Of a DNA stretch of 64,000 bases, positions 25,861 to 33,122 are shown one piece after another. Position 1 is the stretch's first letter. Every line of letters begins with the position of its first letter. The translations under genes and the position numbers were made by a program. The notes under the pieces are model-generated. The model was given only the letters and a program-made list of their open reading frames with translations. It was not told where the DNA came from and did no database searches. The DNA is from Bacillota bacterium (lineage in GTDB: Bacteria > Bacillota > Clostridia > Lachnospirales > Lachnospiraceae): assembly GCA_023434365.1 (NCBI GenBank), contig JAEYSV010000030.1, positions 62,001 to 126,000 of the forward strand, written 5' to 3'.

Positions 25861-25890
25861 AAGGGCTTATTTCCTTAGAAATAAGCCCTT
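25861..25890. terminator. Terminator of the SleB-like hydrolase gene
   Basis: Perfect arms AAGGGCTTATTTC/GAAATAAGCCCTT with a 4-base loop. The T-run is better on the plus strand (TTTTT) than on minus (TTTATTATT), so possibly bidirectional. Confidence 0.72.
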
Positions 25891-25925
25891 TTTGTGTCTT
25901 TATCATATTAATGACCAAGTAATTT

Positions 25926-26423
25926 TTATCGGAAATAATGTCCCCCAATAAAAACCGCTCTTGGATATTTTTTAAGTACTGTTTTTTTACTTCTATAACC
26001 GGTAAAGAATAAGTAATTTTTACTTAATACATGTTTGCCAGCTAAAGCTGCCTTTGCTGCTTTTTTAGATTCATCCATCTGTTTTTTCTGGCCTCTGCCA
26101 TATTTGATTTTACCTTCGTACATTTTAATAGCTCTAGCTAAAGAACCGCTTCTAGCTGGGGTAAATTGACTTTTTTGATAAATAACTGCTTTTATTGTTT
26201 TTGGAAATCTCTTGTTATCAACACGGTTTAGTACTACATCGGCAACTGCTACTTTTCCTTTATAGGATTGATTCCCGGATTCACAGTAAATAATGCAGGT
26301 CAACAATTTTAGATCTGTGGCTGTATATTTTCTTTTCGCTGCGCTTGCATACTCATTGGTAGAAGTAATAGCTAACACTACGACTATCAGACAGATAGCA
26401 ATTCTCTTCATTGTTGCTTTCAT
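25926..26423 (-). CDS. Secreted SleB-family cell wall hydrolase
   Basis: 165 residues with an N-terminal signal peptide (about 1-28, cleavage near ASA). The mature protein is one Hydrolase_2 domain: LLTCIIYCESGNQSYKGKVAVADVVLNRV with the catalytic-type Glu in ESGNQ, FPKTIKAVIYQKSQFTPA, and FFTGYR. This domain is found in the germination lytic transglycosylase SleB and in CwlJ. No peptidoglycan-binding domain is present, unlike SleB itself, so a vegetative or sporulation role cannot be decided. The start follows AAAGGAG with a 6-base spacer. Confidence 0.87.
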   Translation of the reverse strand: MKATMKRIAICLIVVVLAITSTNEYASAAKRKYTATDLKLLTCIIYCESGNQSYKGKVAVADVVLNRVDNKRFPKTIKAVIYQKSQFTPARSGSLARAIKMYEGKIKYGRGQKKQMDESKKAAKAALAGKHVLSKNYLFFTGYRSKKTVLKKYPRAVFIGGHYFR

Positions 26424-26918
26424 ATTTGACTCCTTTAAATTTGATTAATAGTTACATAATATCTACAATACTTTTCTAATGATTTAGAAATATATAATCT
26501 ACTTTAGTAATAAGTTGTTAACATTTATGAAACAATTATATCATATCATAGGGAAAAATCAAGTCTTATATGAAATTTTTACCATTACTTTTTTATACAT
26601 TTTTCTCCAAACATATTTTTTTATGTTCACTATGCCAGAAAACAAATGGTATAACTTCAATATTTTGGGTATTATGTATATGGATATATTTATCAATCCA
26701 TATTCGTTAGAAAATAGTTAAAAATTATGAAATTAATCTTGTTAACTTTGCCAGATGCTGTTTTGTAAAATTCAATTAGTAGGATACCAGTAACTACCCG
26801 ATTCTTAAGTAAATCTGTTAAAATAAGGTATAATTCTACACAAATGCCAAGATAGAGTTACGCTTACGAAAACTCTATCTTGGCATTTACAGTTCACTTT
26901 TTTTTGAGAATCTCTCAT
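26424..26918. other. Intergenic region between the hydrolase and hisA
   Basis: 495 AT-rich bases. A 68-codon frame on plus (26515-26721) lacks a ribosome binding site and recognisable content. The only clear structure is the hairpin at 26842-26888. Confidence 0.6.
26842..26888 (-). terminator. Hairpin after hisA
   Basis: Perfect 18-bp arms (26842-26859/26871-26888) 30 bases after the hisA stop. The following T-run on minus is weak (TTTGTGT), so termination efficiency is uncertain. Confidence 0.6.
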
Positions 26919-27692
26919 CTAATTACAAACTTTTAACAGCTCTACGAACTTTAAAGGTCCTCCAAATAAATCTAGCGCGCTACCTACCGTAACATCAATC
27001 CGATTTTCGCCGTACTCTTTTAACAATTCCAGATCATTCATGCTTCCCACGCCACCAGCGTACGTAATAGGAAAATCGTCTATTTTAGCAAGAAGCTTCA
27101 CAAGTGGAACTTCTATGCCACTGGCTTTTCCTTCAACGTCTACTGCATGGATTAGAAACTCACTGCAGTAATTAGTCATTTGGAGTAAGAATTCAACGGT
27201 CAGCTCTTGATTTGTGAACTTCTGCCAACGATCTGTTACAATATAATACTTATCACCTTTTTTACGACAACTAAAGTCAAGAACCAACTTATCTTTTCCA
27301 ATCTGATCACAGATCTTCCTTAGATTCTCATAATTAATTTCTCCATCGGCAAACACATAACTAGTGACAATCACTTTAGCAGCCCCCATACTAAGAAAAC
27401 GATTTGCATTATCCGCATTGATTCCTCCACCAACCTGCAAGCCTTGTCCAAATACAGACAGCGCACTAGCAGCCTGCGCCACATCCGCCTCATAGAATTC
27501 ACTCTTATCGTTATTTAAAAGGATGATATGCCCACCCGTTAACCCCAACCCCTTATAATAGGCGGCATAATAACTACCGTCATACTCACTAACAAAATTA
27601 TCAATTGCTTGATTGTTCGCGTCCATAAGACTACCGCCAACAATTTGTTTCACTTTCCCATTATGTATGTCAATACATGGCCTAAACTTCAT
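26919..27692 (-). CDS. hisA: Eukaryotic-type ProFAR isomerase (HisA/HIS6)
   Basis: 257 residues. Amadori isomerase of histidine synthesis converting ProFAR to PRFAR. The sequence is of the fungal/plant HIS6 subtype (TIGR02129-like), seen in KFRPCIDIHNGKVKQIVGGSL, GGHIILLNN, GLQVGGGINADNANRFLSMGAAKVIVTSYVF, LVLDFSCRKKGDKYYIVTDRWQKF and TYAGGVGSMNDL. Catalytic acids are D11 in CIDIH and an Asp in the second half of the barrel. It stands alone, with no other his genes in the window. Start at MKFRP (27692); a TTG four codons earlier is possible but its Shine-Dalgarno spacing is worse. Confidence 0.9.
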   Translation of the reverse strand: MKFRPCIDIHNGKVKQIVGGSLMDANNQAIDNFVSEYDGSYYAAYYKGLGLTGGHIILLNNDKSEFYEADVAQAASALSVFGQGLQVGGGINADNANRFLSMGAAKVIVTSYVFADGEINYENLRKICDQIGKDKLVLDFSCRKKGDKYYIVTDRWQKFTNQELTVEFLLQMTNYCSEFLIHAVDVEGKASGIEVPLVKLLAKIDDFPITYAGGVGSMNDLELLKEYGENRIDVTVGSALDLFGGPLKFVELLKVCN

Positions 27693-27779
27693 CTTATTTC
27701 CCAACCTTTACTCTAGTTTTTCTATTAATTATAAGAAACTATGATAATTAATGTCAATGAAGAACAGTAAATTTCAATT

Positions 27780-27826
27780 TTATCCACTATATCCACATTT
27801 TCTTGTGGAAATAATTTACATATTCT
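27780..27826. repeat. Repeat copy A with DnaA-box-like sequences
   Basis: TTATCCACTATATCCACATT then TTCTTGTGGAAATAATTTAC. Almost the same sequence recurs at 28603-28650. Contains TTATCCACT (one base off the DnaA box TTATCCACA) and a TCCACA/TGTGGA hairpin. Confidence 0.6.
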
Positions 27827-27975
27827 TGGTTTTTATCTGGTCGTATTTCACATTTTGTGAAGTATTTCATCAATATTTACAAAGTATGTAGTTTTCACTT
27901 GAACAGTGATGGTTTCCTAAGCTAGAATTGCGATTTTTTATTTACATTGCAATAGTTATACACATAAATGAGATA

Positions 27976-28025
27976 GCGCCCTTACAAGATTTGAATGTAC
28001 TTCAAGCAAAATCTTAAAAGGGCGC
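27976..28025 (-). terminator. Hairpin after the DUF1540 gene
   Basis: GCGCCCTT-ACAAGATTTG pairs with CAAAATCTT-AAAAGGGCGC with small mismatches. It follows the DUF1540 stop by 20 bases; no strong T-run on minus. Confidence 0.55.
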
Positions 28026-28045
28026 AAATACTTGTCAAATTTTAT

Positions 28046-28363
28046 TTATTTTATGCTAAAAGTTGCACAAGCGGTGTATTTTGATTTTGATGCTCCACAT
28101 CCACATACATCAATACCATGTGCATGGCATACTTTACTATCGTTATATACGCAGCTTGTGGCTTCACAACTAATTTCTGTTTCTTTTCTAACATTACCTG
28201 AGTCAACATAATTTGTGTAACCATCTGATTTATTTCTAAATGACTCACATTGTGTTTTTTCTGGGGACTTAGCTTCAGTACCGCCAACATGAATTTCGTT
28301 TAATGAACATAAATGCTCTTTGTTATATGCACAGTTTTCCACACTACAGATTAGATTTGGCAT
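28046..28363 (-). CDS. DUF1540 protein with two Cys-rich repeats
   Basis: 105 residues consisting of two DUF1540 units: LICSVENCAYNKEHLCSLNEIHVGG ... CESF and ISCEATSCVYNDSKVCHAHGIDVCG ... CATF. Each has four regularly spaced Cys and may bind metal. Such small proteins are common in sporulating Clostridia; function is unknown. AAGGAGATGATATT precedes the start. Between hisA and a B12-type transporter but with gaps on both sides. Confidence 0.83.
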   Translation of the reverse strand: MPNLICSVENCAYNKEHLCSLNEIHVGGTEAKSPEKTQCESFRNKSDGYTNYVDSGNVRKETEISCEATSCVYNDSKVCHAHGIDVCGCGASKSKYTACATFSIK

Positions 28364-28602
28364 AATATCATCTCCTTATCACATATCACTTTAGTTTTAC
28401 CGCTTAGATATGAATACAATGACTTATTTGCATTCATACAAAGTTAGTATATACATATTGTGAAAAACTATGAGGAAAGTGATCAGATGCTTTCATTCAA
28501 GAATGTGAGTATAGTCGTCAGCATACTTGTCCAAACGTCAGCCAATATAAATAATGTGGATTTCTCATTAAATATCGTTAAAATATTCCAATAATTCCCA
28601 GG

Positions 28603-28650
28603 TTATCCACAGTATCCACATTTTCATGTGGAAGAAATTTACATTTTATT
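28603..28650. repeat. Repeat copy B with an exact DnaA box
   Basis: Exact TTATCCACA at 28603-28611, then GTATCCACATTTTCATGTGG. Matches copy A at 27780-27826 over about 45 bases with few differences. It overlaps the end of the transporter ATPase gene. Confidence 0.6.
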
Positions 28651-29437
28651 GGGTTTCTACTTTTTTTGGCAGGAAATACTTAATTCCTTCTGACTCCATC
28701 AGCATAAACTGCATACCATATACTTCCTTCAGATTCTCCTCAGTTAGAACTTTTTCTGTCTGCCCCATAGCAAAAACTTTACCCTCTTTCATTAAGAGCA
28801 CATCTTTACAATACCTTGATGTAAGATTCAAATCATGTAAAATTGCAATAACCGTTTTTCCGTATTGTTCGTTAAACCGTTTTAATAATTCCATTAATTC
28901 AATTTGATGTCGAATATCTAGATGACTGATAGGCTCATCTAGAATCATCCATGGAGTATCCTGCGCAATTGCCCTTGCAACCAAAACACGCTGTGCCTCT
29001 CCACCACTTAATGTATGAAACAAACTATTCTTCAAATGAGTACAATTTGTTTCTTGGAGTGCTTGCTCTACTAATTCGATATCCTTTTTACTTAAATCAC
29101 TAAACCTATTTTGGTAAGGGGTTCGACCCATTGCTACTATATCAAATACGGTAAAATTAATATCAATATTCGTATTTTGCGGAACAAATGCGAGTTCTTT
29201 GGCCAGTTCAATACGAGCATATTCCTCAAGCCCTTTTTCACCCAACACAATTTGTCCTCTTTTTATAGGAAGAAGTTTCAATATATGACGAATTAGCGAG
29301 GTCTTACCTGAACCGTTTGGACCTAAAACTCCGTAAAACCCACCTTTTTGAAAACTCTCTGAGATATCTTTTAACACTGGGGGAGTACTTTTTAAAGGCT
29401 TCCAACTCAAATTAGTAACTACTAGTTGTTCTTTCAT
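28646..29437 (-). CDS. ABC transporter ATP-binding protein (cobalamin/siderophore type)
   Basis: 263 residues. Walker A GPNGSGKTS, Q-loop VPQNTNIDINFTVFDIVAMGRTPYQ, signature LSGGEAQRVLVARAIAQ, Walker B WMILDEPISHLD, H-loop AILHDLN. The MGRTPY segment after the Q-loop is typical of the FecE/BtuD/FhuC group. Third gene of a three-gene importer, 8 bases after the permease stop. The cobalamin riboswitch upstream of the operon points to corrinoid or cobamide uptake. Confidence 0.92.
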   Translation of the reverse strand: MKEQLVVTNLSWKPLKSTPPVLKDISESFQKGGFYGVLGPNGSGKTSLIRHILKLLPIKRGQIVLGEKGLEEYARIELAKELAFVPQNTNIDINFTVFDIVAMGRTPYQNRFSDLSKKDIELVEQALQETNCTHLKNSLFHTLSGGEAQRVLVARAIAQDTPWMILDEPISHLDIRHQIELMELLKRFNEQYGKTVIAILHDLNLTSRYCKDVLLMKEGKVFAMGQTEKVLTEENLKEVYGMQFMLMESEGIKYFLPKKVETQ

Positions 29438-29445
29438 TCTTCCTC

Positions 29446-30492
29446 CTATCTCACCTGCGCCCGGTAGTTCAAATATAAAAGGTAGATAAAATATGGTGCT
29501 CCTATAATTGCCGTAATGACCCCAACTGGTATTTCCCTTGGCGACGCAATTGTTCTAGCTATTGCATCACAAATTATCATGAAAATAGCTCCAACAAAAC
29601 AACTGATAGGCAACAGTCTTCGATGATCAGGGCCAAAAACCATACGCACGCAGTGCGGTACAATTAATCCAACAAAGCCAATGATCCCACTTACTGCCAC
29701 ACATGCAGCAACTACTAGTGCCGAAAGAATTACCAGAACTTTTTTTACATGTTCGGTATCAATTCCTAGACTTTTAGCTACTTCTTCCCCGGTAACAAGC
29801 ACATTTAAGTCTCTGGCATAGACTATTATAGTAATGCAGCCAATTAAGATAAATATGAATAAAAAAACTACCTTATTCCAATTAGCAGAGGAAAAGCTTC
29901 CAAGCGTCCAAAGATATACTTTCTCAATTTGATTATGATAAAATGTCATTAATAAGGCAATCATTGAGGATAAAAAAGTACTTGTTGCAGTACCCGTTAA
30001 CAAAATATTAACAACACCATTTTTTCCACCAATCCGTGCCAAATGATACACAATAAAAACTGTAACTAGTGCTCCAGCAAACGCTGATATTCCGACAATA
30101 CCGATTCCCAGAATTGGAAAACTGATTCCGGTTAACATAGCAAGTGTCGCACCGAGAGCAGCCCCAGAGGACACGCCAATGATATGTGGGTCTGCTAACG
30201 GATTACGAAATAGTCCCTGGAACGTTGCCCCAACAATAGACAGTCCACACCCGACGAAGGCCGCCATACAGATTCTGGGTAGCCGAACACTAAATATTAT
30301 TTTGGAATATATCTCTGCTTTTTCTACATCATCTGCTAAATAATCTAATATAGGAAGTTTTGATAAAATCAGTTTTATTGTATTAAAAGAAGTAATTTCT
30401 GCTGAACCTACGCTAGTTGCTAGAACAATAGCACAACCTAACGCGATACTAAGCCAAAAAATAATTAGCCAGATTGATTTGTTCTTTTGCAA
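29446..30492 (-). CDS. FecCD-type permease (BtuC-like)
   Basis: 348 residues, about nine to ten membrane helices. Family marks: SVRLPRICMAAFVGCGLSIVGATFQGLFRNPLADPHIIGVSSGAALGA and GFVGLIVPHCVRMVFGPDHRRLLPISCFVGAIFMIICDAIAR, followed by PREIPVGVITAIIGAPYFIYLL. These are the signatures of BtuC/FecCD/FhuB permeases. It starts 27 bases after the binding-protein stop. Together with its neighbours it would form a class II importer in the cytoplasmic membrane. Confidence 0.93.
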   Translation of the reverse strand: MQKNKSIWLIIFWLSIALGCAIVLATSVGSAEITSFNTIKLILSKLPILDYLADDVEKAEIYSKIIFSVRLPRICMAAFVGCGLSIVGATFQGLFRNPLADPHIIGVSSGAALGATLAMLTGISFPILGIGIVGISAFAGALVTVFIVYHLARIGGKNGVVNILLTGTATSTFLSSMIALLMTFYHNQIEKVYLWTLGSFSSANWNKVVFLFIFILIGCITIIVYARDLNVLVTGEEVAKSLGIDTEHVKKVLVILSALVVAACVAVSGIIGFVGLIVPHCVRMVFGPDHRRLLPISCFVGAIFMIICDAIARTIASPREIPVGVITAIIGAPYFIYLLYLNYRAQVR

Positions 30493-30519
30493 TTATCCTC
30501 ACCTCCTATTTCGCTAGCT

Positions 30520-31530
30520 TTACTCTGCAAAAATGTCGCTGTGAAGAACCTTGGCTATTGCTAAAACTCCTTGCGCATTTCGATATGTTTGTCTATCAAT
30601 AAGATTTCGGTCTATTTCAAATACTTTATTTTGTTTTACCGCAGTTAGCTCTTTGTAGTTAGGCGCGTTAATAAAAGCTTCTTTTTCACCTATTCCAAGG
30701 AGTATATACTCTGGGTCCTTTTCTAGTAAGGTTTCAAGATTGTATCCCCACCCATTTACATCGGATGCAATATTTTGACCACCCGCTGCTTCTATTATTT
30801 CATGAACAAAGGTATCTCCTCCTGCCGTAAAGTCTCCATATTCACCATATCCTACAACATAGTAAACCGTTTTGGCTTCAATTCCCTCAAGTTTGGTTTC
30901 AATATCGGTAATCTCTCTCTTCATGTCTTCAACAGTGGTTGCAGCTTCCTGATTGACATTCATAGCCTGCCCTAAAAGAGTAATTACCTCATAAATTCCT
31001 GTCAGATCATGCTCTTCAAACAATGCAAGTACGGGAATACCAAGCTGTGCTAATTTATTCCTGTTCTCCTCATTAAAATGTGCTGATGCGATTACAAGAT
31101 CCGGCTCACTAGCCACAATTGCCTCTATATTTGGTTCCATTAAAGTACCGATGGAAGGAATTGATGTTACTTCACTTGGAAAATCACAATAATCTGTTCT
31201 GGCAATGATTGTATCTTCTACTCCTAGCTGATATAGGATTTCTGTGATATTAGGGCCTCCAGAAACAACTTTTTTAGGTTGCTTTTCAAGCGTTACGCTA
31301 ACCCCATCAGAACCGGTTATCGTAACAGGATAGTTGGTTTCTTTCTTTGTAATATCCGGGGTTATTACACTAGGTTCACTGCTCGTAGGAGCCGCACTGT
31401 TATTTGTACGTTCCGTACTGTTACTTGTACGATTCGTACTGTTACTTGTACGATCCCCACAACTAACTAGACTGATTACTAATACAATCAGACTCAACAA
31501 AACACCAAATTTCTTTACTACATGATTCAT
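30520..31530 (-). CDS. Corrinoid/siderophore-type substrate-binding lipoprotein
   Basis: 336 residues. Lipoprotein signal MNHVVKKFGVLLSLIVLVISLVSCGD, then a low-complexity linker of repeated TSNSTxR units, then a BtuF/FepB-like fold: KKVVSGGPNITEILYQLGVEDTIIARTDYCDFP, IPSIGTLMEPNIEAIVASEPDLVIAS, and GGQNIASDVNGWGYNLETLLEKDPEYILLG. The start at 31530 has GGAG 6 bases upstream; earlier in-frame starts do not. First gene of the importer, directly behind a cobalamin riboswitch, so vitamin B12 or related corrinoids are the likely ligand. Confidence 0.9.
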   Translation of the reverse strand: MNHVVKKFGVLLSLIVLVISLVSCGDRTSNSTNRTSNSTERTNNSAAPTSSEPSVITPDITKKETNYPVTITGSDGVSVTLEKQPKKVVSGGPNITEILYQLGVEDTIIARTDYCDFPSEVTSIPSIGTLMEPNIEAIVASEPDLVIASAHFNEENRNKLAQLGIPVLALFEEHDLTGIYEVITLLGQAMNVNQEAATTVEDMKREITDIETKLEGIEAKTVYYVVGYGEYGDFTAGGDTFVHEIIEAAGGQNIASDVNGWGYNLETLLEKDPEYILLGIGEKEAFINAPNYKELTAVKQNKVFEIDRNLIDRQTYRNAQGVLAIAKVLHSDIFAE

Positions 31531-31579
31531 TTTTTTCTCCATTCCTGCAAACTTCCCCACCCAGAAAGTTACATGATAA

Positions 31580-31757
31580 TGTTATGGCAGGTCTCCTGAC
31601 TTATGGATCTTCTTACTCACCAAAAACCTTCTCAAATGCAAACTGCACCCAATGGTTGTTAGATTTGCAATTCTGGCTTTCATACCCATTTACAGTAGTG
31701 GGGGCTGTTGTGGCTTCTACCACATTCCCTATTATCTTTTTCCAAAGCACCATACAG
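31580..31757 (-). promoter_or_regulatory. Cobalamin riboswitch
   Basis: Minus strand contains GGUGC (31747-31751), GAAUGUGGUAGAAGCCACAA, the core CAGCCCCCACUACUGUAAAU and the B12 box AAGUCAGGAGACCUGCC (31586-31602). These are the conserved blocks of the adenosylcobalamin riboswitch. The box lies about 55 bases before the start of the binding-protein gene; with no T-rich terminator in between, control is more likely at translation initiation. High cobalamin should repress the importer. Confidence 0.95.
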
Positions 31758-31763
31758 ATATTT

Positions 31764-31792
31764 ATTATATCTACATATTTAAAAATATACAA
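31764..31792 (-). promoter_or_regulatory. Promoter of the cobalamin-riboswitch transcript
   Basis: Minus strand TTGTAT (31787-31792), 17-base spacer, TATAAT (31764-31769). Confidence 0.72.
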
Positions 31793-31817
31793 GTTTATGA
31801 TACAATTATGGCGATAT

Positions 31818-31826
31818 TGTTATAAT
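31818..31826 (+). promoter_or_regulatory. Possible promoter of the alcohol dehydrogenase gene
   Basis: Extended -10 TGTTATAAT about 35 bases before the start codon; divergent from the riboswitch promoter. No good -35. Confidence 0.45.
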
Positions 31827-31860
31827 ATATTATCATAAACATCGACAAAGGAGAGACACC

Positions 31861-33042
31861 ATGCAAAATTTTACCTATTTTAGTCCAACAAAAGTTATAT
31901 TTGGCCAAGATGCCGTTATGAATACTGTAGAGGAAATCAAGCAATGGAATGGAAGTAGAATATTTGTTGTATACGGAGGAGGCAGTGTTGTAAAAAGCGG
32001 TTTACTTTCAACAATAACAGACTCGCTGGAAAAAGCCAATCTTCCTTATGAAGTATTAGGTGGTGTAAAACCTAATCCTCTTTTATCACTTGCGAAAGAA
32101 GGAGTAAAAAGAGCCCTTGCCTTTAATGCTGACTTTATTTTAGCAGTAGGCGGCGGAAGTGTTATCGATACCGCAAAGGGAATTGCACATGGTGTTGCGA
32201 ATCCAGAGAAAGACATCTGGGATTTCTGGCTAATGAAAGAACCCGTGACCAAATCACTTCCTGTTGGATGTGTCCTGACCATTTCTGCTGCTGGTAGTGA
32301 AACAAGTAATTCATCGGTTTTAACAAACGATGAAACAGGTTCAAAACGTGGTCTTTCAACAGATTTTAATCGACCTAAATTCTCAATTATGGATCCAGTA
32401 TTAACATACACACTACCAAAGTATCATTTAACTTGTGGAATTGTAGATATTATGATGCATACAATGGATCGATATTTTACTCACTCCACAGGAAACGAAC
32501 TAACTGACGTTTTTGCAGAAGCCTTGCTTCGTACGGTAATAAAAAATGGTTCCATTGCTTATGCAAATCAGGAAGATTATCAAGCAATGAGTGAGCTAAT
32601 GTGGTGTGGAAGCATTAGCCATAATGGACTCACTGGACTTGGTGCAGTAACTGACTTTGCACCTCACCAGTTAGGACATGAATTAAGTGGTAAATTTGAT
32701 GTGGCACATGGGGCCAGCTTGTCCACAATATGGAAACATTGGGCATTATACGCTTATCAGGAAAACACTGCTCGTTTTGCAAGGTTTGCCAAGGAAGTTT
32801 GGGGTATTGAAAAAGAGAACAACGTGGATGCTGCACTTGCAGGCATTCAAGCCACTGCTGACTATTTCCGCTCAATCGATATGCCAACAAACTTTACTGA
32901 ACTAGGAATAGGAATCCAGTCAGAAGAAGTGTTAGCTGATCTCGCTGACCGCGCTTCCTTCTATGGCACAAGACTTGTCGGTAACTTCAAAAAGTTAACA
33001 AAGGAAGATAATTATCAGATTTATAAGTCTGCAAATATCTAG
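31861..33042 (+). CDS. Iron-containing alcohol dehydrogenase (butanol-dehydrogenase type)
   Basis: 393 residues, family III NAD(P)-linked dehydrogenase. Seen: N-terminal FSPTKVIFGQDA, nucleotide loop AVGGGSVIDTAKGIA, and metal ligands in IVDIMMHTMDRYF, FAPHQLGHELSGKFDVAHGASLS. Closest in layout to YqdH/BdhA-type NADPH-dependent butanol dehydrogenases, which reduce aldehydes at the end of fermentation. AAAGGAGAGACACC precedes the start. Single gene with its own terminator. The exact aldehyde substrate cannot be told. Confidence 0.93.
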   Translation: MQNFTYFSPTKVIFGQDAVMNTVEEIKQWNGSRIFVVYGGGSVVKSGLLSTITDSLEKANLPYEVLGGVKPNPLLSLAKEGVKRALAFNADFILAVGGGSVIDTAKGIAHGVANPEKDIWDFWLMKEPVTKSLPVGCVLTISAAGSETSNSSVLTNDETGSKRGLSTDFNRPKFSIMDPVLTYTLPKYHLTCGIVDIMMHTMDRYFTHSTGNELTDVFAEALLRTVIKNGSIAYANQEDYQAMSELMWCGSISHNGLTGLGAVTDFAPHQLGHELSGKFDVAHGASLSTIWKHWALYAYQENTARFARFAKEVWGIEKENNVDAALAGIQATADYFRSIDMPTNFTELGIGIQSEEVLADLADRASFYGTRLVGNFKKLTKEDNYQIYKSANI

Positions 33043-33065
33043 ATAACACACAAATTACTTTTAAA

Positions 33066-33098
33066 AAGGAAGGGACCACATTATTGGTACCCTTCCTT
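33066..33098 (+). terminator. Terminator after the alcohol dehydrogenase gene
   Basis: AAGGAAGGG-ACCA ... TGGTACCCTTCCTT followed by ATTTTAT; convergent with the LysM gene. Confidence 0.78.
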
Positions 33099-33122
33099 AT
33101 TTTATAACATCTTTTAAACCAT

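Larger units (their letters stand above)
27693..28045. other. Intergenic region with a hairpin repeat and a long hairpin
   Basis: 353 bases. Holds copy A of a repeated TATCCACA-hairpin sequence (27780-27826) and a hairpin at 27976-28025. No gene seen. Confidence 0.6.

Noticed and set aside
26515..26721. 68-codon hydrophobic plus-strand frame downstream of the SleB-like gene
   Set aside because: No Shine-Dalgarno sequence; AT-rich composition explains the hydrophobic translation.
27780..28650. Replication origin because of DnaA boxes
   Set aside because: Only one exact box, and no dnaA/dnaN genes or box cluster.
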